From an uncultured Rikenellaceae bacterium (GTDB taxonomy: Bacteria > Bacteroidota > Bacteroidia > Bacteroidales > Rikenellaceae), in assembly GCA_944415565.1 (NCBI GenBank), contig CALYBQ010000013.1:124001-188000 (forward strand): 64,000 nt of DNA, read 5' to 3'. Below, piece by piece: positions 11,723-19,690 of the stretch (within the stretch, counting starts at the first letter, position 1; the number at the start of each line of letters is the position of its first letter). The position numbers and the translations under genes were made by a program. The notes below the pieces were generated by a model that saw only the letters and a program-made list of their open reading frames with translations, was not told the origin of the DNA and made no database searches.

Positions 11723-13252
11723 TTACATTCCCAATACGCCCTTGCGCTTTCCGAATTCGCGCCAGCGGTTCAACGTGCCTGTCGGGGCGGCTGCGGGCGT
11801 GGTTGCACCCTCTTCCTGCATTACGAGGTAGTTGATCTGCGCGGCTATCATTGCCATGTCCTCGATGAGCTCCGTATCCTCCGGATGGTTGCCGAGGCGG
11901 TAGGTGCTGATCGCCTCCTCGTTCTTTTCGAGGAATGCAGTGTCGTAGGTCCCGTGAACGAAATCGGGGGTGTTCATAATTGCGTTGAGGTACGGTATAT
12001 TGGTCTTGATACCGGTGATCTTGTATTCGTCCAACGCGGCCCTCATACGTTCGATGGCGTATTTGCGCGTGGTGGCCCTGACGATCAGTTTGGAGATCAT
12101 AGGGTCATAATACAGCGGTATCTCGTAACCTTCGTAGATGTAGCTGTCTACCCTGACTCCCAAGCCGTTCGGTTCGGTTATCTGCTTGATGAGGCCGGGA
12201 CACGGCATGAACTGGTTGTCGGCGTCTTCGGCACATATGCGGCATTCGATGGAGTGCCCGCGCTGTATGACGTCCGTTTGTTTCAGATGGAGCGGTTCGC
12301 CCGATGCTATGTATATCTGCTCCTTTACGAGGTCGAGGCCGAGGACCTCTTCCGTAACGGGGTGTTCCACCTGAAGTCTCGTGTTCATTTCGAGGAACCA
12401 GTAATTGCGGTTCTTGTCAACGAGGAATTCTATCGTTCCGGCTCCGACATATCCGACTGCTTTGGCTGCGGTAACGGCCGTGCGTCCCATCTCCTGCCTA
12501 AGTTCTGGAGTCAGGAACGGCGAAGGGCTCTCCTCTACCACCTTCTGGTGGCGGCGCTGGATGGAGCATTCGCGGTCGTAAAGGTGTATGATGTTGCCGT
12601 GTTTGTCGCCGAGGATCTGGAACTCTATATGGTGCGGTTCTTCGATATACTTTTCGATGTATACGGTTTCGTCGCCGAACGATGCGAGCGCTTCCGATTT
12701 AGCCGAGGTGTAGGCTTCGGCGACTTCAGCAGCCGAACGCACGAGGCGCATACCCTTACCGCCGCCGCCCGAAGCGGCCTTGATAATTACGGGGAAACCT
12801 ATCTCGCTGCATACCTGTTCGGCTTCTGCGGCCGATTCCAACTGGCGCTGGATACCCGGTACGACAGGGACTCCGGCTGCGATCATGGATTTGCGGGCCG
12901 AGATCTTGTCGCCCATCTGGTCTATCGTTTCCGCACGCGGGCCAATGAACGTGATTCCTGCGGCTTCGCACTTTCTAGCGAAGTCGGTGTTCTCCGACAG
13001 GAAGCCGTATCCCGGATGAACAGCGTCGGCACCGCAGGCAACGGTGGCTTCGACAATCTTATCGAGGTCGAGATAGCTCTCTTTCGAAGGCGCCGGCCCG
13101 ATGTTGTACGCTTCGTCGGCCAGCATGACGTGTTTCGACATGCGGTCGGCATCGGAATACAGGGCTACCGAGCAGATACCCATCTCGCGGCACGAACGTA
13201 TTATGCGTACTGCGATCTCTCCTCGGTTGGCTATGACTATTTTCTTTATCAT
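11723..13252 (-). CDS. Biotin carboxylase subunit of an acyl-CoA carboxylase
   Basis: A 509-residue ATP-dependent biotin carboxylase of AccC/PccA type. It starts MIKKIVIANRGEIAVRIIRS (biotin carboxylase N-domain) and has HPGYGFLSEN, the ATP-grasp glycine loop KAASGGGGKGMR, HIEFQILGD, and EMNTRLQVEHPVTE with catalytic Glu and Arg. A C-terminal extension of ~60 residues after the core (ending RWREFGKRKGVLGM) is common in the acyl-CoA type. ATG 13252 is chosen because homologues begin at MIKKI; the open frame extends upstream to 13459 but that part is not protein-like. The operon is read from the promoter at 13.8 kb through a cobalamin riboswitch and a leader of about 340 nt. Confidence 0.92.
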   Translation of the reverse strand: MIKKIVIANRGEIAVRIIRSCREMGICSVALYSDADRMSKHVMLADEAYNIGPAPSKESYLDLDKIVEATVACGADAVHPGYGFLSENTDFARKCEAAGITFIGPRAETIDQMGDKISARKSMIAAGVPVVPGIQRQLESAAEAEQVCSEIGFPVIIKAASGGGGKGMRLVRSAAEVAEAYTSAKSEALASFGDETVYIEKYIEEPHHIEFQILGDKHGNIIHLYDRECSIQRRHQKVVEESPSPFLTPELRQEMGRTAVTAAKAVGYVGAGTIEFLVDKNRNYWFLEMNTRLQVEHPVTEEVLGLDLVKEQIYIASGEPLHLKQTDVIQRGHSIECRICAEDADNQFMPCPGLIKQITEPNGLGVRVDSYIYEGYEIPLYYDPMISKLIVRATTRKYAIERMRAALDEYKITGIKTNIPYLNAIMNTPDFVHGTYDTAFLEKNEEAISTYRLGNHPEDTELIEDMAMIAAQINYLVMQEEGATTPAAAPTGTLNRWREFGKRKGVLGM

Positions 13253-13589
13253 ATAATAAAGGTTTGATTTTACGATAACGTGACATTTCGGAGGGATTCC
13301 GGAACGGAAAGGTCGCCGTCCGTCCGGTTTGCGGCGTGTGGGCCGAGCCGGAGGCGTGAAGATGTTGTCGGGAATGCGTGCCGTGCTGTTTCCGACGGCG
13401 CACCGGTCCGGTGACAACCTACAATAAAGTCGTGGGAACATGCGGAATGTCCCTCGCAACGTGGATATGTTCTTTCCATCGTCAAGTGTATACGGACGGC
13501 CTGCCGTATGGCCCGGATGTCCGTTTTCAATAAGTTTGATTACAACCTTTCACGCTTCAACGCCCAATCCTCGAGGCGTGGAAACCCTA
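13253..13589 (-). other. Long leader between the cobalamin riboswitch and the carboxylase operon
   Basis: 337 nt separate the aptamer from the first start codon. An 86-codon frame (13270-13530) and an in-frame extension of the carboxylase gene are both open, but their Arg/His/Pro-rich translations look like GC-rich noncoding DNA. Just after the aptamer, TTTCCACGC can pair with GCGTGAAA (about 13547-13586 on the plus strand), a possible expression-platform hairpin. No confident gene is present. Confidence 0.5.
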
Positions 13590-13773
13590 CCGTGAATTGG
13601 CAGGTCTTCTGACTGACCCCCATTCTGATACCTTCCCGGCAGTTTCAGCGCCAGTGGTAGTAAGATCGACTCAGAACGTTGACTGGAGCTTCACAGCAGC
13701 GGGACTGTCCGGGACTTACACCCGGTTCCCTTTTATCACCTCCCCCTGAATACAGGAAGGTAAACCAATTCGG
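13590..13773 (-). ncRNA. Cobalamin (B12) riboswitch
   Basis: Read on the minus strand, the order of conserved blocks matches the cobalamin aptamer: AAAAGGGAACCGGGTG, then TAAGTCCCGGACAGTCCCGC, then GCTGTGA, and finally the B12-box region GTCAGAAGACCTGCC (13599-13613). The ends form a P1 stem: CCGAATTGG (13765-13773) with CCAATTCACGG (13590-13600). A promoter at 13777-13808 places the transcription start at the aptamer's 5' end. Cobalamin riboswitches normally lower downstream expression when adenosylcobalamin is abundant; here the downstream genes are the acyl-CoA carboxylase operon. Confidence 0.93.
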
Positions 13774-13776
13774 CGA

Positions 13777-13808
13777 CAAAGTTAAGCTATTATTGCCCTT
13801 CTCCCAAA
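13777..13808 (-). promoter_or_regulatory. Promoter of the riboswitch-carboxylase operon
   Basis: On the minus strand, TTTG (13805-13808), 20 bp, then TAACTTTG (13777-13784), a match to TTTG...TAnnTTTG. The predicted start falls at the riboswitch P1 stem. Confidence 0.65.
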
Positions 13809-14103
13809 GATTTGCCGAGTTTTTGAGAAAGAGCAATGGTAATGAGCTGAATTTCAATAGCATTTTGCTTTGCGTTTGATGGTGGACAGACCATGAATGT
13901 AACAAATAGAAGTGTTTGGTCACACTAATAGTATGATAAAATTGCCTTTTGCAATGTCGTCGAGAGAGTCCTTGCCGATGTAGCTATATGTACAGCATAA
14001 TAATTGGCAGGAAAGTTTTTTAGGTTAATTTTGCCCCGCGGAACGCTTCCGCTTACGGCGGTTTGCTGTCGGATCGGCGTTCTTGTTCGAATCTCTACTA
14101 AAT

Positions 14104-15003
14104 ATGTGGCTTACACTCGCTTTCTGCTCGGCCGTGCTGCTGGGATTTTACGACGTATTCAAAAAACACGCCCTGCGTGGCAATGCCGTACTGCCGGTGT
14201 TGTTGCTCAATACGTTATTCAGTTCGCTTATCTTCCTGCCGTTCATATTGCTTTCCTACTGGATGCCTGACCGCATGGCGCAGTATCCGGAATTGTTCGT
14301 GCCTCAGGCCGGATGGGAGGTGCACCGCTATATCATCCTCAAGTCTGTCATAGTCCTAAGTTCATGGATATGCGGCTATTTCGGGATGAAGCACCTGCCT
14401 ATCACCATTGTAGGACCGATAAATGCTACCCGTCCCGTGCTTGTGCTTGTTGGGGCCATGCTACTGTTCGGCGAGCGGCTCAACCTTTATCAGTGGATAG
14501 GTGTAGGGCTGGCCGCGGTATCATTTATGATGTTGAGTCGATCGGGAAAGAAAGAGGGTATTGATTTCGGGCACAACCGATGGATATTCTGCATAGTATT
14601 GGCCGCCATCATAGGGGCTGCGAGCGGGCTGTACGACAAATTTCTGATGAAAAGCCTCGACCCGATGCTGGTACAATCGTGGTACAATGTATATCAGTTG
14701 GGGATAATGGGAGTCCTACTTCTCGTGCTGTGGTGGCCTAAACGCCGCAGTTTACCGTTTTATTGGCATTGGAGCATACCGTTGATTTCTGTATTCCTGT
14801 GCGCTGCCGATTTCGTCTATTTCTATGCCCTGAGCCAGCCCGATTCTATGATTTCCATAGTGTCGATGGTGAGGCGCGGGAGTGTGATAGTGTCGTTCAT
14901 GTTCGGGGCCATGATGTTTCGCGAGAAGAACCTGCGAAGTAAGGCTGTCGATCTGCTGCTGGTATTACTCGGAATGTTGTTCCTATATCTGGGGTCGCGT
15001 TAG
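14104..15003 (+). CDS. EamA/DMT superfamily transporter
   Basis: A 299-residue protein with ten predicted helices in two EamA-like halves: residues 1-150, ending in the GERLNLYQWIGVGLAAVSF signature, and ~165-299, ending REKNLRSKAVDLLLVLLGM. The paired motifs (acidic residue, then a Gly/Leu-rich final helix) are typical of drug/metabolite transporters. The substrate is unknown. ATG 14104 is taken; a TTG 21 bp upstream would add only seven residues. It is divergent from the riboswitch operon and followed by the gene-poor interval that carries the microvirus relic. Confidence 0.8.
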   Translation: MWLTLAFCSAVLLGFYDVFKKHALRGNAVLPVLLLNTLFSSLIFLPFILLSYWMPDRMAQYPELFVPQAGWEVHRYIILKSVIVLSSWICGYFGMKHLPITIVGPINATRPVLVLVGAMLLFGERLNLYQWIGVGLAAVSFMMLSRSGKKEGIDFGHNRWIFCIVLAAIIGAASGLYDKFLMKSLDPMLVQSWYNVYQLGIMGVLLLVLWWPKRRSLPFYWHWSIPLISVFLCAADFVYFYALSQPDSMISIVSMVRRGSVIVSFMFGAMMFREKNLRSKAVDLLLVLLGMLFLYLGSR

Positions 15004-15070
15004 AGCATTGACTGGATGTGGCTGTTGTGTTCGTTTATAATGGGCATATAGTAAGACAGTTACGGACAGA

Positions 15071-15108
15071 ATCGTAACCTGAGGTTTGTTTGTGCTTTGG
15101 GTTACGGT
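15071..15108 (+). repeat. Inverted repeat downstream of the DMT transporter
   Basis: ATCGTAACC (15071-15079) pairs with GGTTACGGT (15100-15108) around a 20-nt loop. It has no clean T-run, so terminator function is uncertain. Confidence 0.35.
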
Positions 15109-15229
15109 TTGGAGATCCAACTATATCTGCTTTCGTGCCGTTTCTTGTTGTTTTTGAAAGATATAAGATTGTGATAAATTTTAATGAATTCGGTTGCCTT
15201 TGTTGAAAATTAGACTTGCAAATTCGAAT

Positions 15230-15540
15230 ATAACAACCATATTTGTCGTCAATAGGAGAATTCCAATCAGTACAAAGGGAACGAAGTTTATCAAGTGATT
15301 CATCATTGAAAGTAAAAGTTACGAACCCGAATTTAGCCTTACTTTACTATACATATATTCCTGATGTATGCGGAAACGCCAATCAGAAGCACGCACTCTA
15401 TGCACTTACCACAAGGAATAACCGGTTTCAAATCACGGTGGCGTCAGCAGAAGGAGCATCACCTTCGTTCTTATCATTCGGCCGATACTTATGAATTGTA
15501 ATTCATTATGGGATTTATGCAAGTCAAGAACTTCAGTTTT
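15230..15540 (-). pseudogene. Degraded Microviridae replication initiation protein (VP4-like)
   Basis: No single frame is open, but three minus-strand frames in order spell out the conserved N-terminal half of a microvirus VP4: FLTCINPIMNYNS (15.50-15.54 kb), KYRPNDKNEGDAPSA (near 15.48 kb), IPCGKCIEC (near 15.41 kb), RASDWRFRIHQEYMYSK (near 15.37 kb) and AKFGFVTFTFNDESLDKL (15.28-15.34 kb). Family members show the same order: a C-x-x-P start, a KY-P-NKKN segment, PCGKC-x-EC, W-x-x-R, and FVTLTF-DE. At least three frameshifts and several stops separate the pieces and no start is left, so this is a relic. The C-terminal half and the capsid genes are missing. Related microviruses occur as prophages in Bacteroidetes, which supports the call. 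Confidence 0.65.
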
Positions 15541-15755
15541 TAAGTTAAAAATAAGAATATACTAATTATTTAATTTGATCTATGTGTAAATTTGACACAT
15601 TCGAAATCCTGTTAAATTAGTTAAAACGAGTTGTTTTCATTCGTATTGGATTAAAATATCTTTACATTGTGAAAATGCCGGCTGGACCTTGCGTGGCAAT
15701 GATTTAGATAGATTTAAACAGACTATGAAATCAAGATAAGTATAATGTTTTGTCA

Positions 15756-16667
15756 ATGAAACGTTTCGGTTTTATTGGGGTGGCGGGATATGTGGCGACT
15801 CGCCATCTTGCTGCCATGAAAAGTTTGGGATGTGATCTGGTCATGGCTCATGATTTGTCTGACAGTGTGGGCATTATTGACAGTTATTTTCCTGATGCTT
15901 ATTTTACGACTGATTATGAGACGTTTGTAAAAGCGATTGACAAGAATATAGATTATCTTACCGTGTGCACCCCTAATCATCTTCATCACAGGCACTCTAT
16001 TATGGGCTTGAGGGCTGGGGCAGATGTTATTTGTGAGAAGCCTTTGGCATTGAATGGAGAGGAACTTTGCAAAATGAGAGAGGCCGAGATAGAATCGGGA
16101 CATCGCATATATCCGATTCTGCAATTGCGGCTTCACCCTGAAATAGTACGCTTAAAGCGATTGGTTGATATGCAGCCGTTTGATTGCATGCATGATGTTG
16201 AGCTTACTTATGTGGTTCCTCGCGGGAAATGGTATGCCGAGTCATGGAAAGGCGACCTGTCCCGCAGTGGAGGATTGATAATGAATATTGGGGTTCATTT
16301 CATCGATATGTTGCTATGGGTGTTCGGAAGCATGGATAATTTCTATGTGCATCACTCCGCTTCCGATTGTATTGCCGGGGTAATGCTGCTTAAACGAGCC
16401 AGAGTGAAGTTCTTCTTGAGTATCAATCGCACGTATGCGGCCGGTCAGCCTTCCTGTCGCAGGCTTGATATTGATGGCGAAAAGTTTGATTTTTCCAATG
16501 GTTTTTCTAATCTCCACACACTCTGTTACGAACGTATTTTTCAAGGAGACGGTTTCTCTATTGCTGACGCTGCACCTGCCGTTGAGGCAGCTTCAATGAT
16601 ACAAAAGGAGCCCGTTTCAGCATTGACAACAGTAGATTGCCATCCTTTTGTCCGGTCTGTATTTTAA
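15756..16667 (+). CDS. Gfo/Idh/MocA oxidoreductase, WbpB/WlbA-like
   Basis: A 303-residue NAD-dependent sugar oxidoreductase. It opens with the nucleotide-binding stretch FGFIGVAGYVATRHLAAMKS, very like WlbA/WbpB (UDP-GlcNAcA 3-dehydrogenase). It has the family motif ICEKPLAL near residue 95 and the catalytic-region NIGVHFIDMLLWVFG near 176. The predicted role is oxidation of UDP-N-acetylglucosaminuronic acid at C3, in concert with the next three genes (aminotransferase, N-acetyltransferase, 6-dehydrogenase). ATG 15756 is preferred to TTG 15750. It begins a plus-strand run of six closely spaced genes with lower GC than the chromosome around them. Confidence 0.85.
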   Translation: MKRFGFIGVAGYVATRHLAAMKSLGCDLVMAHDLSDSVGIIDSYFPDAYFTTDYETFVKAIDKNIDYLTVCTPNHLHHRHSIMGLRAGADVICEKPLALNGEELCKMREAEIESGHRIYPILQLRLHPEIVRLKRLVDMQPFDCMHDVELTYVVPRGKWYAESWKGDLSRSGGLIMNIGVHFIDMLLWVFGSMDNFYVHHSASDCIAGVMLLKRARVKFFLSINRTYAAGQPSCRRLDIDGEKFDFSNGFSNLHTLCYERIFQGDGFSIADAAPAVEAASMIQKEPVSALTTVDCHPFVRSVF

Positions 16668-16678
16668 TTCTGTTTCCG

Positions 16679-17803
16679 ATGATAAAGATGGTTGATCTGC
16701 AGGCGCAATATTCTGATTTGCGGGACAAAGTGGATTGTGCTGTAGCAGATGTAATGATTGGCGGCTCGTTTATCAATGGAACCGATGTACATGCTTTTGA
16801 GGTCGAGTTGGCTGGGTATGTCGGGGCCCGGCATTGCATAGGATGTGCCAGTGGTACCGATGCGATTATTCTGGCTTTGATGGCCGTCGGATTGTGTCCC
16901 GGTGATGAAGTTATTATTCCCTCTTTTTCGTTTGTTTCTGCAGCAGAGGCGGTGGTTCTTCTTGGTGGGCATCCGGTATTTGCCGATGTCAATCCTGTTA
17001 CGTTTAATATTGATTGTGAAAGTGTGGTGCGGTTGATTACTTCTCGTACTAAAGCCATCATTCCAACACATTTGTTTGGTCAGCCATGTGACATGGAGCG
17101 GATTATGGAGATAGCCGACAGATATCGGCTCGTGGTGATAGAGGATAATGCTCAGTCGTTGGGAGCTCGATTTGTGTTTTCCGATAAAAGTAGTCGATAT
17201 GCCGGAACGATAGGTTTGGTCGGTTGTACCTCTTTCTTTCCGAGCAAAGTGCTTGGGTGCTTTGGTGACGGTGGTGCATTGTTTACCGACGATCCTGAGC
17301 TTGCTCATAAGATTAAGTCGCTTGCTAACCATGGGCAAGGTGTAAAGTATCATCATCATTATGTCGGTTTAAATTCCCGTCTTGATACCTTGCAGGCTGC
17401 GGTATTGAGGGTTAAGCTACCTCTTTTAGATCAGTGGATTGCTCACCGGCGTCATGCGGCAGCTGTTTATACAGCCATGTTGGCAGATGTTCCTATGGTC
17501 CGGACTCCGGTCGAGGCTGTTTCCGGAACTCATATATATCATCAGTACACACTAAAAGTTCCTCCCGAAACTCGCGATAGCCTGCGTATGGCATTGAAGG
17601 AAGCCGGTGTCGAATCTATGGTTTATTATCCTCGGCCGTTACATTTGCAGCCGGCCTATCGTAGGGCTTGTTCTGTGGATAAGAAAATGACGAATGCCTT
17701 AACGCTTTCTGAATCCGTTTTGTCTGTCCCGATGCATGGAAATATTACAGAAGATGATCAAAGGATTGTGATAGAGGTTATAAGGAATTTTTATAATAAG
17801 TAA
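16679..17803 (+). CDS. DegT/DnrJ/EryC1/StrS sugar aminotransferase, WbpE-like
   Basis: A 374-residue PLP-dependent aminotransferase. It starts MIKMVDLQAQYSDLRDKVD, the usual opening of WbpE/WlbC. It has IGCASGTDAIILALMA, the IIPSFSFVSAAEAV stretch, VIEDNAQSLGA, and the PLP lysine K190 in SFFPSKVLGCFGDGGA. The likely reaction is transamination, from glutamate, of the 3-keto sugar nucleotide made by the WbpB-like enzyme. The gap to the previous gene is 11 bp. ATG 16679 is chosen because upstream codons in this frame overlap the previous gene and do not resemble the family. Confidence 0.9.
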   Translation: MIKMVDLQAQYSDLRDKVDCAVADVMIGGSFINGTDVHAFEVELAGYVGARHCIGCASGTDAIILALMAVGLCPGDEVIIPSFSFVSAAEAVVLLGGHPVFADVNPVTFNIDCESVVRLITSRTKAIIPTHLFGQPCDMERIMEIADRYRLVVIEDNAQSLGARFVFSDKSSRYAGTIGLVGCTSFFPSKVLGCFGDGGALFTDDPELAHKIKSLANHGQGVKYHHHYVGLNSRLDTLQAAVLRVKLPLLDQWIAHRRHAAAVYTAMLADVPMVRTPVEAVSGTHIYHQYTLKVPPETRDSLRMALKEAGVESMVYYPRPLHLQPAYRRACSVDKKMTNALTLSESVLSVPMHGNITEDDQRIVIEVIRNFYNK

Positions 17804-17826
17804 GCGTGTGTAATAATTGCGGATGC

Positions 17827-18402
17827 ATGGACGATATATTTATTCATCCCACTGCGGTAGTTGATCCGGGGGCAACGATAGGGCACGGATGCAAGATTTG
17901 GCATTTCTCTCATGTCATGAGCGGAGCCGTTCTTGGTGATATCTGCAACTTGGGACAGAATGTCATGATAGCATCCGGTGTCACTATTGGGCGAAATGTA
18001 AAGATTCAAAACAATGTGTCTCTGTATGAAGGGGTCTTTTGCGAGGATGATGTCTTTTTAGGTCCCTCATGTGTCTTTACGAATGTCCGCAATCCTCGAA
18101 GCGAGATTTCTCGGCGTGGAAATTATGAGAAAACGATTGTGCGTAAGGGGGCTACCATTGGTGCTAATGCAACTGTTGTTTGTGGAGTGACAATTGGTCG
18201 CTATGCATTTATTGCGGCCGGATGTGTGGTAACTCATAATGTTCCCGATTATGCTGTGGTGGCCGGTGTACCAAGCCGGCGGATTGGTTGGATGAGTCGT
18301 TACGGCCATATGCTTGAGTTTGACTGTAATGATAATGCCGTGTGTCCCGAGTCGGGAATAAAGTATCATCGGTGTGGTAATGTGATCTTTGAATATGAAT
18401 GA
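17827..18402 (+). CDS. Left-handed beta-helix N-acetyltransferase, WbpD-like
   Basis: A 191-residue hexapeptide-repeat acyltransferase. Repeated I-G-x-x-x-x-(I/V) units (IGHGCKI, IGRNVKI, IGANATV, IGRYAFI) form a left-handed beta helix. The strings FTNVRNPRSEISRRG and VVAGVPSRRIGWMSRYG closely resemble WbpD/WlbB, which use acetyl-CoA to acetylate the 3-amino group of UDP-GlcNAc3NA. The tail has CPESGIKYHRCGN, a possible cysteine pair. ATG 17827 is used; a GTG at 17806 would add seven Cys-rich residues. Its stop overlaps the next gene's first ATG, suggesting coupled translation. Confidence 0.88.
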   Translation: MDDIFIHPTAVVDPGATIGHGCKIWHFSHVMSGAVLGDICNLGQNVMIASGVTIGRNVKIQNNVSLYEGVFCEDDVFLGPSCVFTNVRNPRSEISRRGNYEKTIVRKGATIGANATVVCGVTIGRYAFIAAGCVVTHNVPDYAVVAGVPSRRIGWMSRYGHMLEFDCNDNAVCPESGIKYHRCGNVIFEYE

Positions 18403-19672
18403 CATGAGTACGATATTTCAGCGTCTGCTTGCCCGAGAGACTTCTGTGGCTGTTGTCGGGCTTGGGTATGTGGGCGCACCTGTTGCGTTGGAGTTTTCCA
18501 AAATCTTTAATGTGATAGCTTATGATATATCAGAGTCTCGTGTGAATCATCTTCGTGACGAATGGGCTCATTTATCACGGTCGTTGAATGCCACATCCTC
18601 CGCCAATGCTCTTGACGATGCGTCCCTTTTTATTGTGACGGTAGGTACTCCCGTTGACAGGTACATGCGTCCCGATCTGTCTCAGCTCATGTCTGCCACG
18701 CATACTGTCGGCCTTCATTTACAGCCAGGTGATTATGTGGTGTATGAGTCTACTGTGTATCCCGGTTGTACCGAGTCTGAGTGCGTGCCGTTGTTGGAAA
18801 AAAAATCGGGTTTAAGATGTGGCATTGATTTTAAAGTCGGTTATTCTCCGGAACGCATAAATCCCGGTGATTCAGCGCATACTTTATCCAATACTCCGAA
18901 AATTGTGTCAGGCATTGATGAGGCTGCCACTGAGGAATTACAGGAAATTTATGGCTATGTCATTGGGGCCGGCGTACATGCGGCTTCCTCCATTAAGGCG
19001 GCCGAGGCGTCAAAAATTGTAGAAAATGTTCAGCGTGCGGTTAATATTGCATTGGTGAACGAGTTGTCCGCCTTATTTTCGCATATGGGGGTGAACCTGC
19101 GCGAGGTTCTCGATCTGGCTTCGACAAAATGGAATTTTTCCTCTTATGCTCCCGGTTTAGTTGGCGGTCATTGTATCCCTGTGGATCCGTATTATTTAAT
19201 TTCCGAGGCTCGTCATTGGGGGATGGATTTACCTTTAATCAAGTCCAGTTGTGCAGTAAACGATGGTATGCCTGACTATATAGCCCGTTCGGTACTTGAT
19301 AGGATTGACCTGTCTCGCCCCATGCCGGCAAAGGCATTGATAATGGGAGTCACCTATAAAGAGAATTCCGATGATATTCGCAATCCGGCCGTGTTCCGTC
19401 TTAGAGAGTTGTTAATAGCAGGTGGCGTTGCGGTCGATCTGGTAGACTCCCATGCAGATGTGGTTAAGGTTAAAAGAGTTTTCGGGGTTGATATGTCCTT
19501 AAGTGTTTGTCCGCCTTATGATGTCGTCATCGTTACTGTGGAACATAGTAACTTTTGGGATTTGGACGAAAACTATTTCTTGTCGATAACCGCTGGCAAG
19601 GATGCATTGTTAGTCGATTTGAAAGGAATTTATCGAGGTCGTATAAAGAATATGAAGTATTGGGCGTTGTGA
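18395..19672 (+). CDS. Nucleotide-sugar 6-dehydrogenase (UDP-GlcNAc dehydrogenase, WbpA-like)
   Basis: About 425 residues of the UDP-glucose/GDP-mannose dehydrogenase family. The N-terminal Rossmann motif is VAVVGLGYVGAPVALEFSK; VGYSPERINPGD and the central helix AEASKIVENVQRAVNIALVNE follow. The catalytic thiol is in GGHCIPVDPYYL (Cys260 if ATG 18395 is the start). The subfamily that oxidises UDP-GlcNAc or related HexNAc to the uronic acid fits best and supplies the substrate for the three upstream enzymes. A second possible start is ATG 18404. With WbpB-, WbpE- and WbpD-like genes it completes a route to UDP-GlcNAc3NAcA; I see no WbpI-type epimerase. Confidence 0.87.
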   Translation: MNDMSTIFQRLLARETSVAVVGLGYVGAPVALEFSKIFNVIAYDISESRVNHLRDEWAHLSRSLNATSSANALDDASLFIVTVGTPVDRYMRPDLSQLMSATHTVGLHLQPGDYVVYESTVYPGCTESECVPLLEKKSGLRCGIDFKVGYSPERINPGDSAHTLSNTPKIVSGIDEAATEELQEIYGYVIGAGVHAASSIKAAEASKIVENVQRAVNIALVNELSALFSHMGVNLREVLDLASTKWNFSSYAPGLVGGHCIPVDPYYLISEARHWGMDLPLIKSSCAVNDGMPDYIARSVLDRIDLSRPMPAKALIMGVTYKENSDDIRNPAVFRLRELLIAGGVAVDLVDSHADVVKVKRVFGVDMSLSVCPPYDVVIVTVEHSNFWDLDENYFLSITAGKDALLVDLKGIYRGRIKNMKYWAL

Positions 19673-19690
19673 TTGTTGTGTAGAGTGATT

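Noticed and set aside
11624-13267. A 547-codon plus-strand frame
   Set aside because: Antisense shadow of the biotin carboxylase gene.
13270-13530. An 86-codon minus-strand frame in the riboswitch leader
   Set aside because: Arg/His/Thr/Pro-rich translation with no family match; the other two frames are equally open, typical of GC-rich noncoding DNA.
15243-15494. An 83-codon plus-strand frame in the gap after the DMT transporter
   Set aside because: Its opposite strand carries the ordered VP4-like blocks, which explain the protein-like composition better; the plus frame has no promoter or recognisable family.
15476-15640. A possible dif/Xer site next to the microvirus relic (AT-rich, ATGAATTGTAATTCAT palindrome)
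   Set aside because: The arms do not match the known XerC/XerD half-site pattern well enough to claim a dif site.
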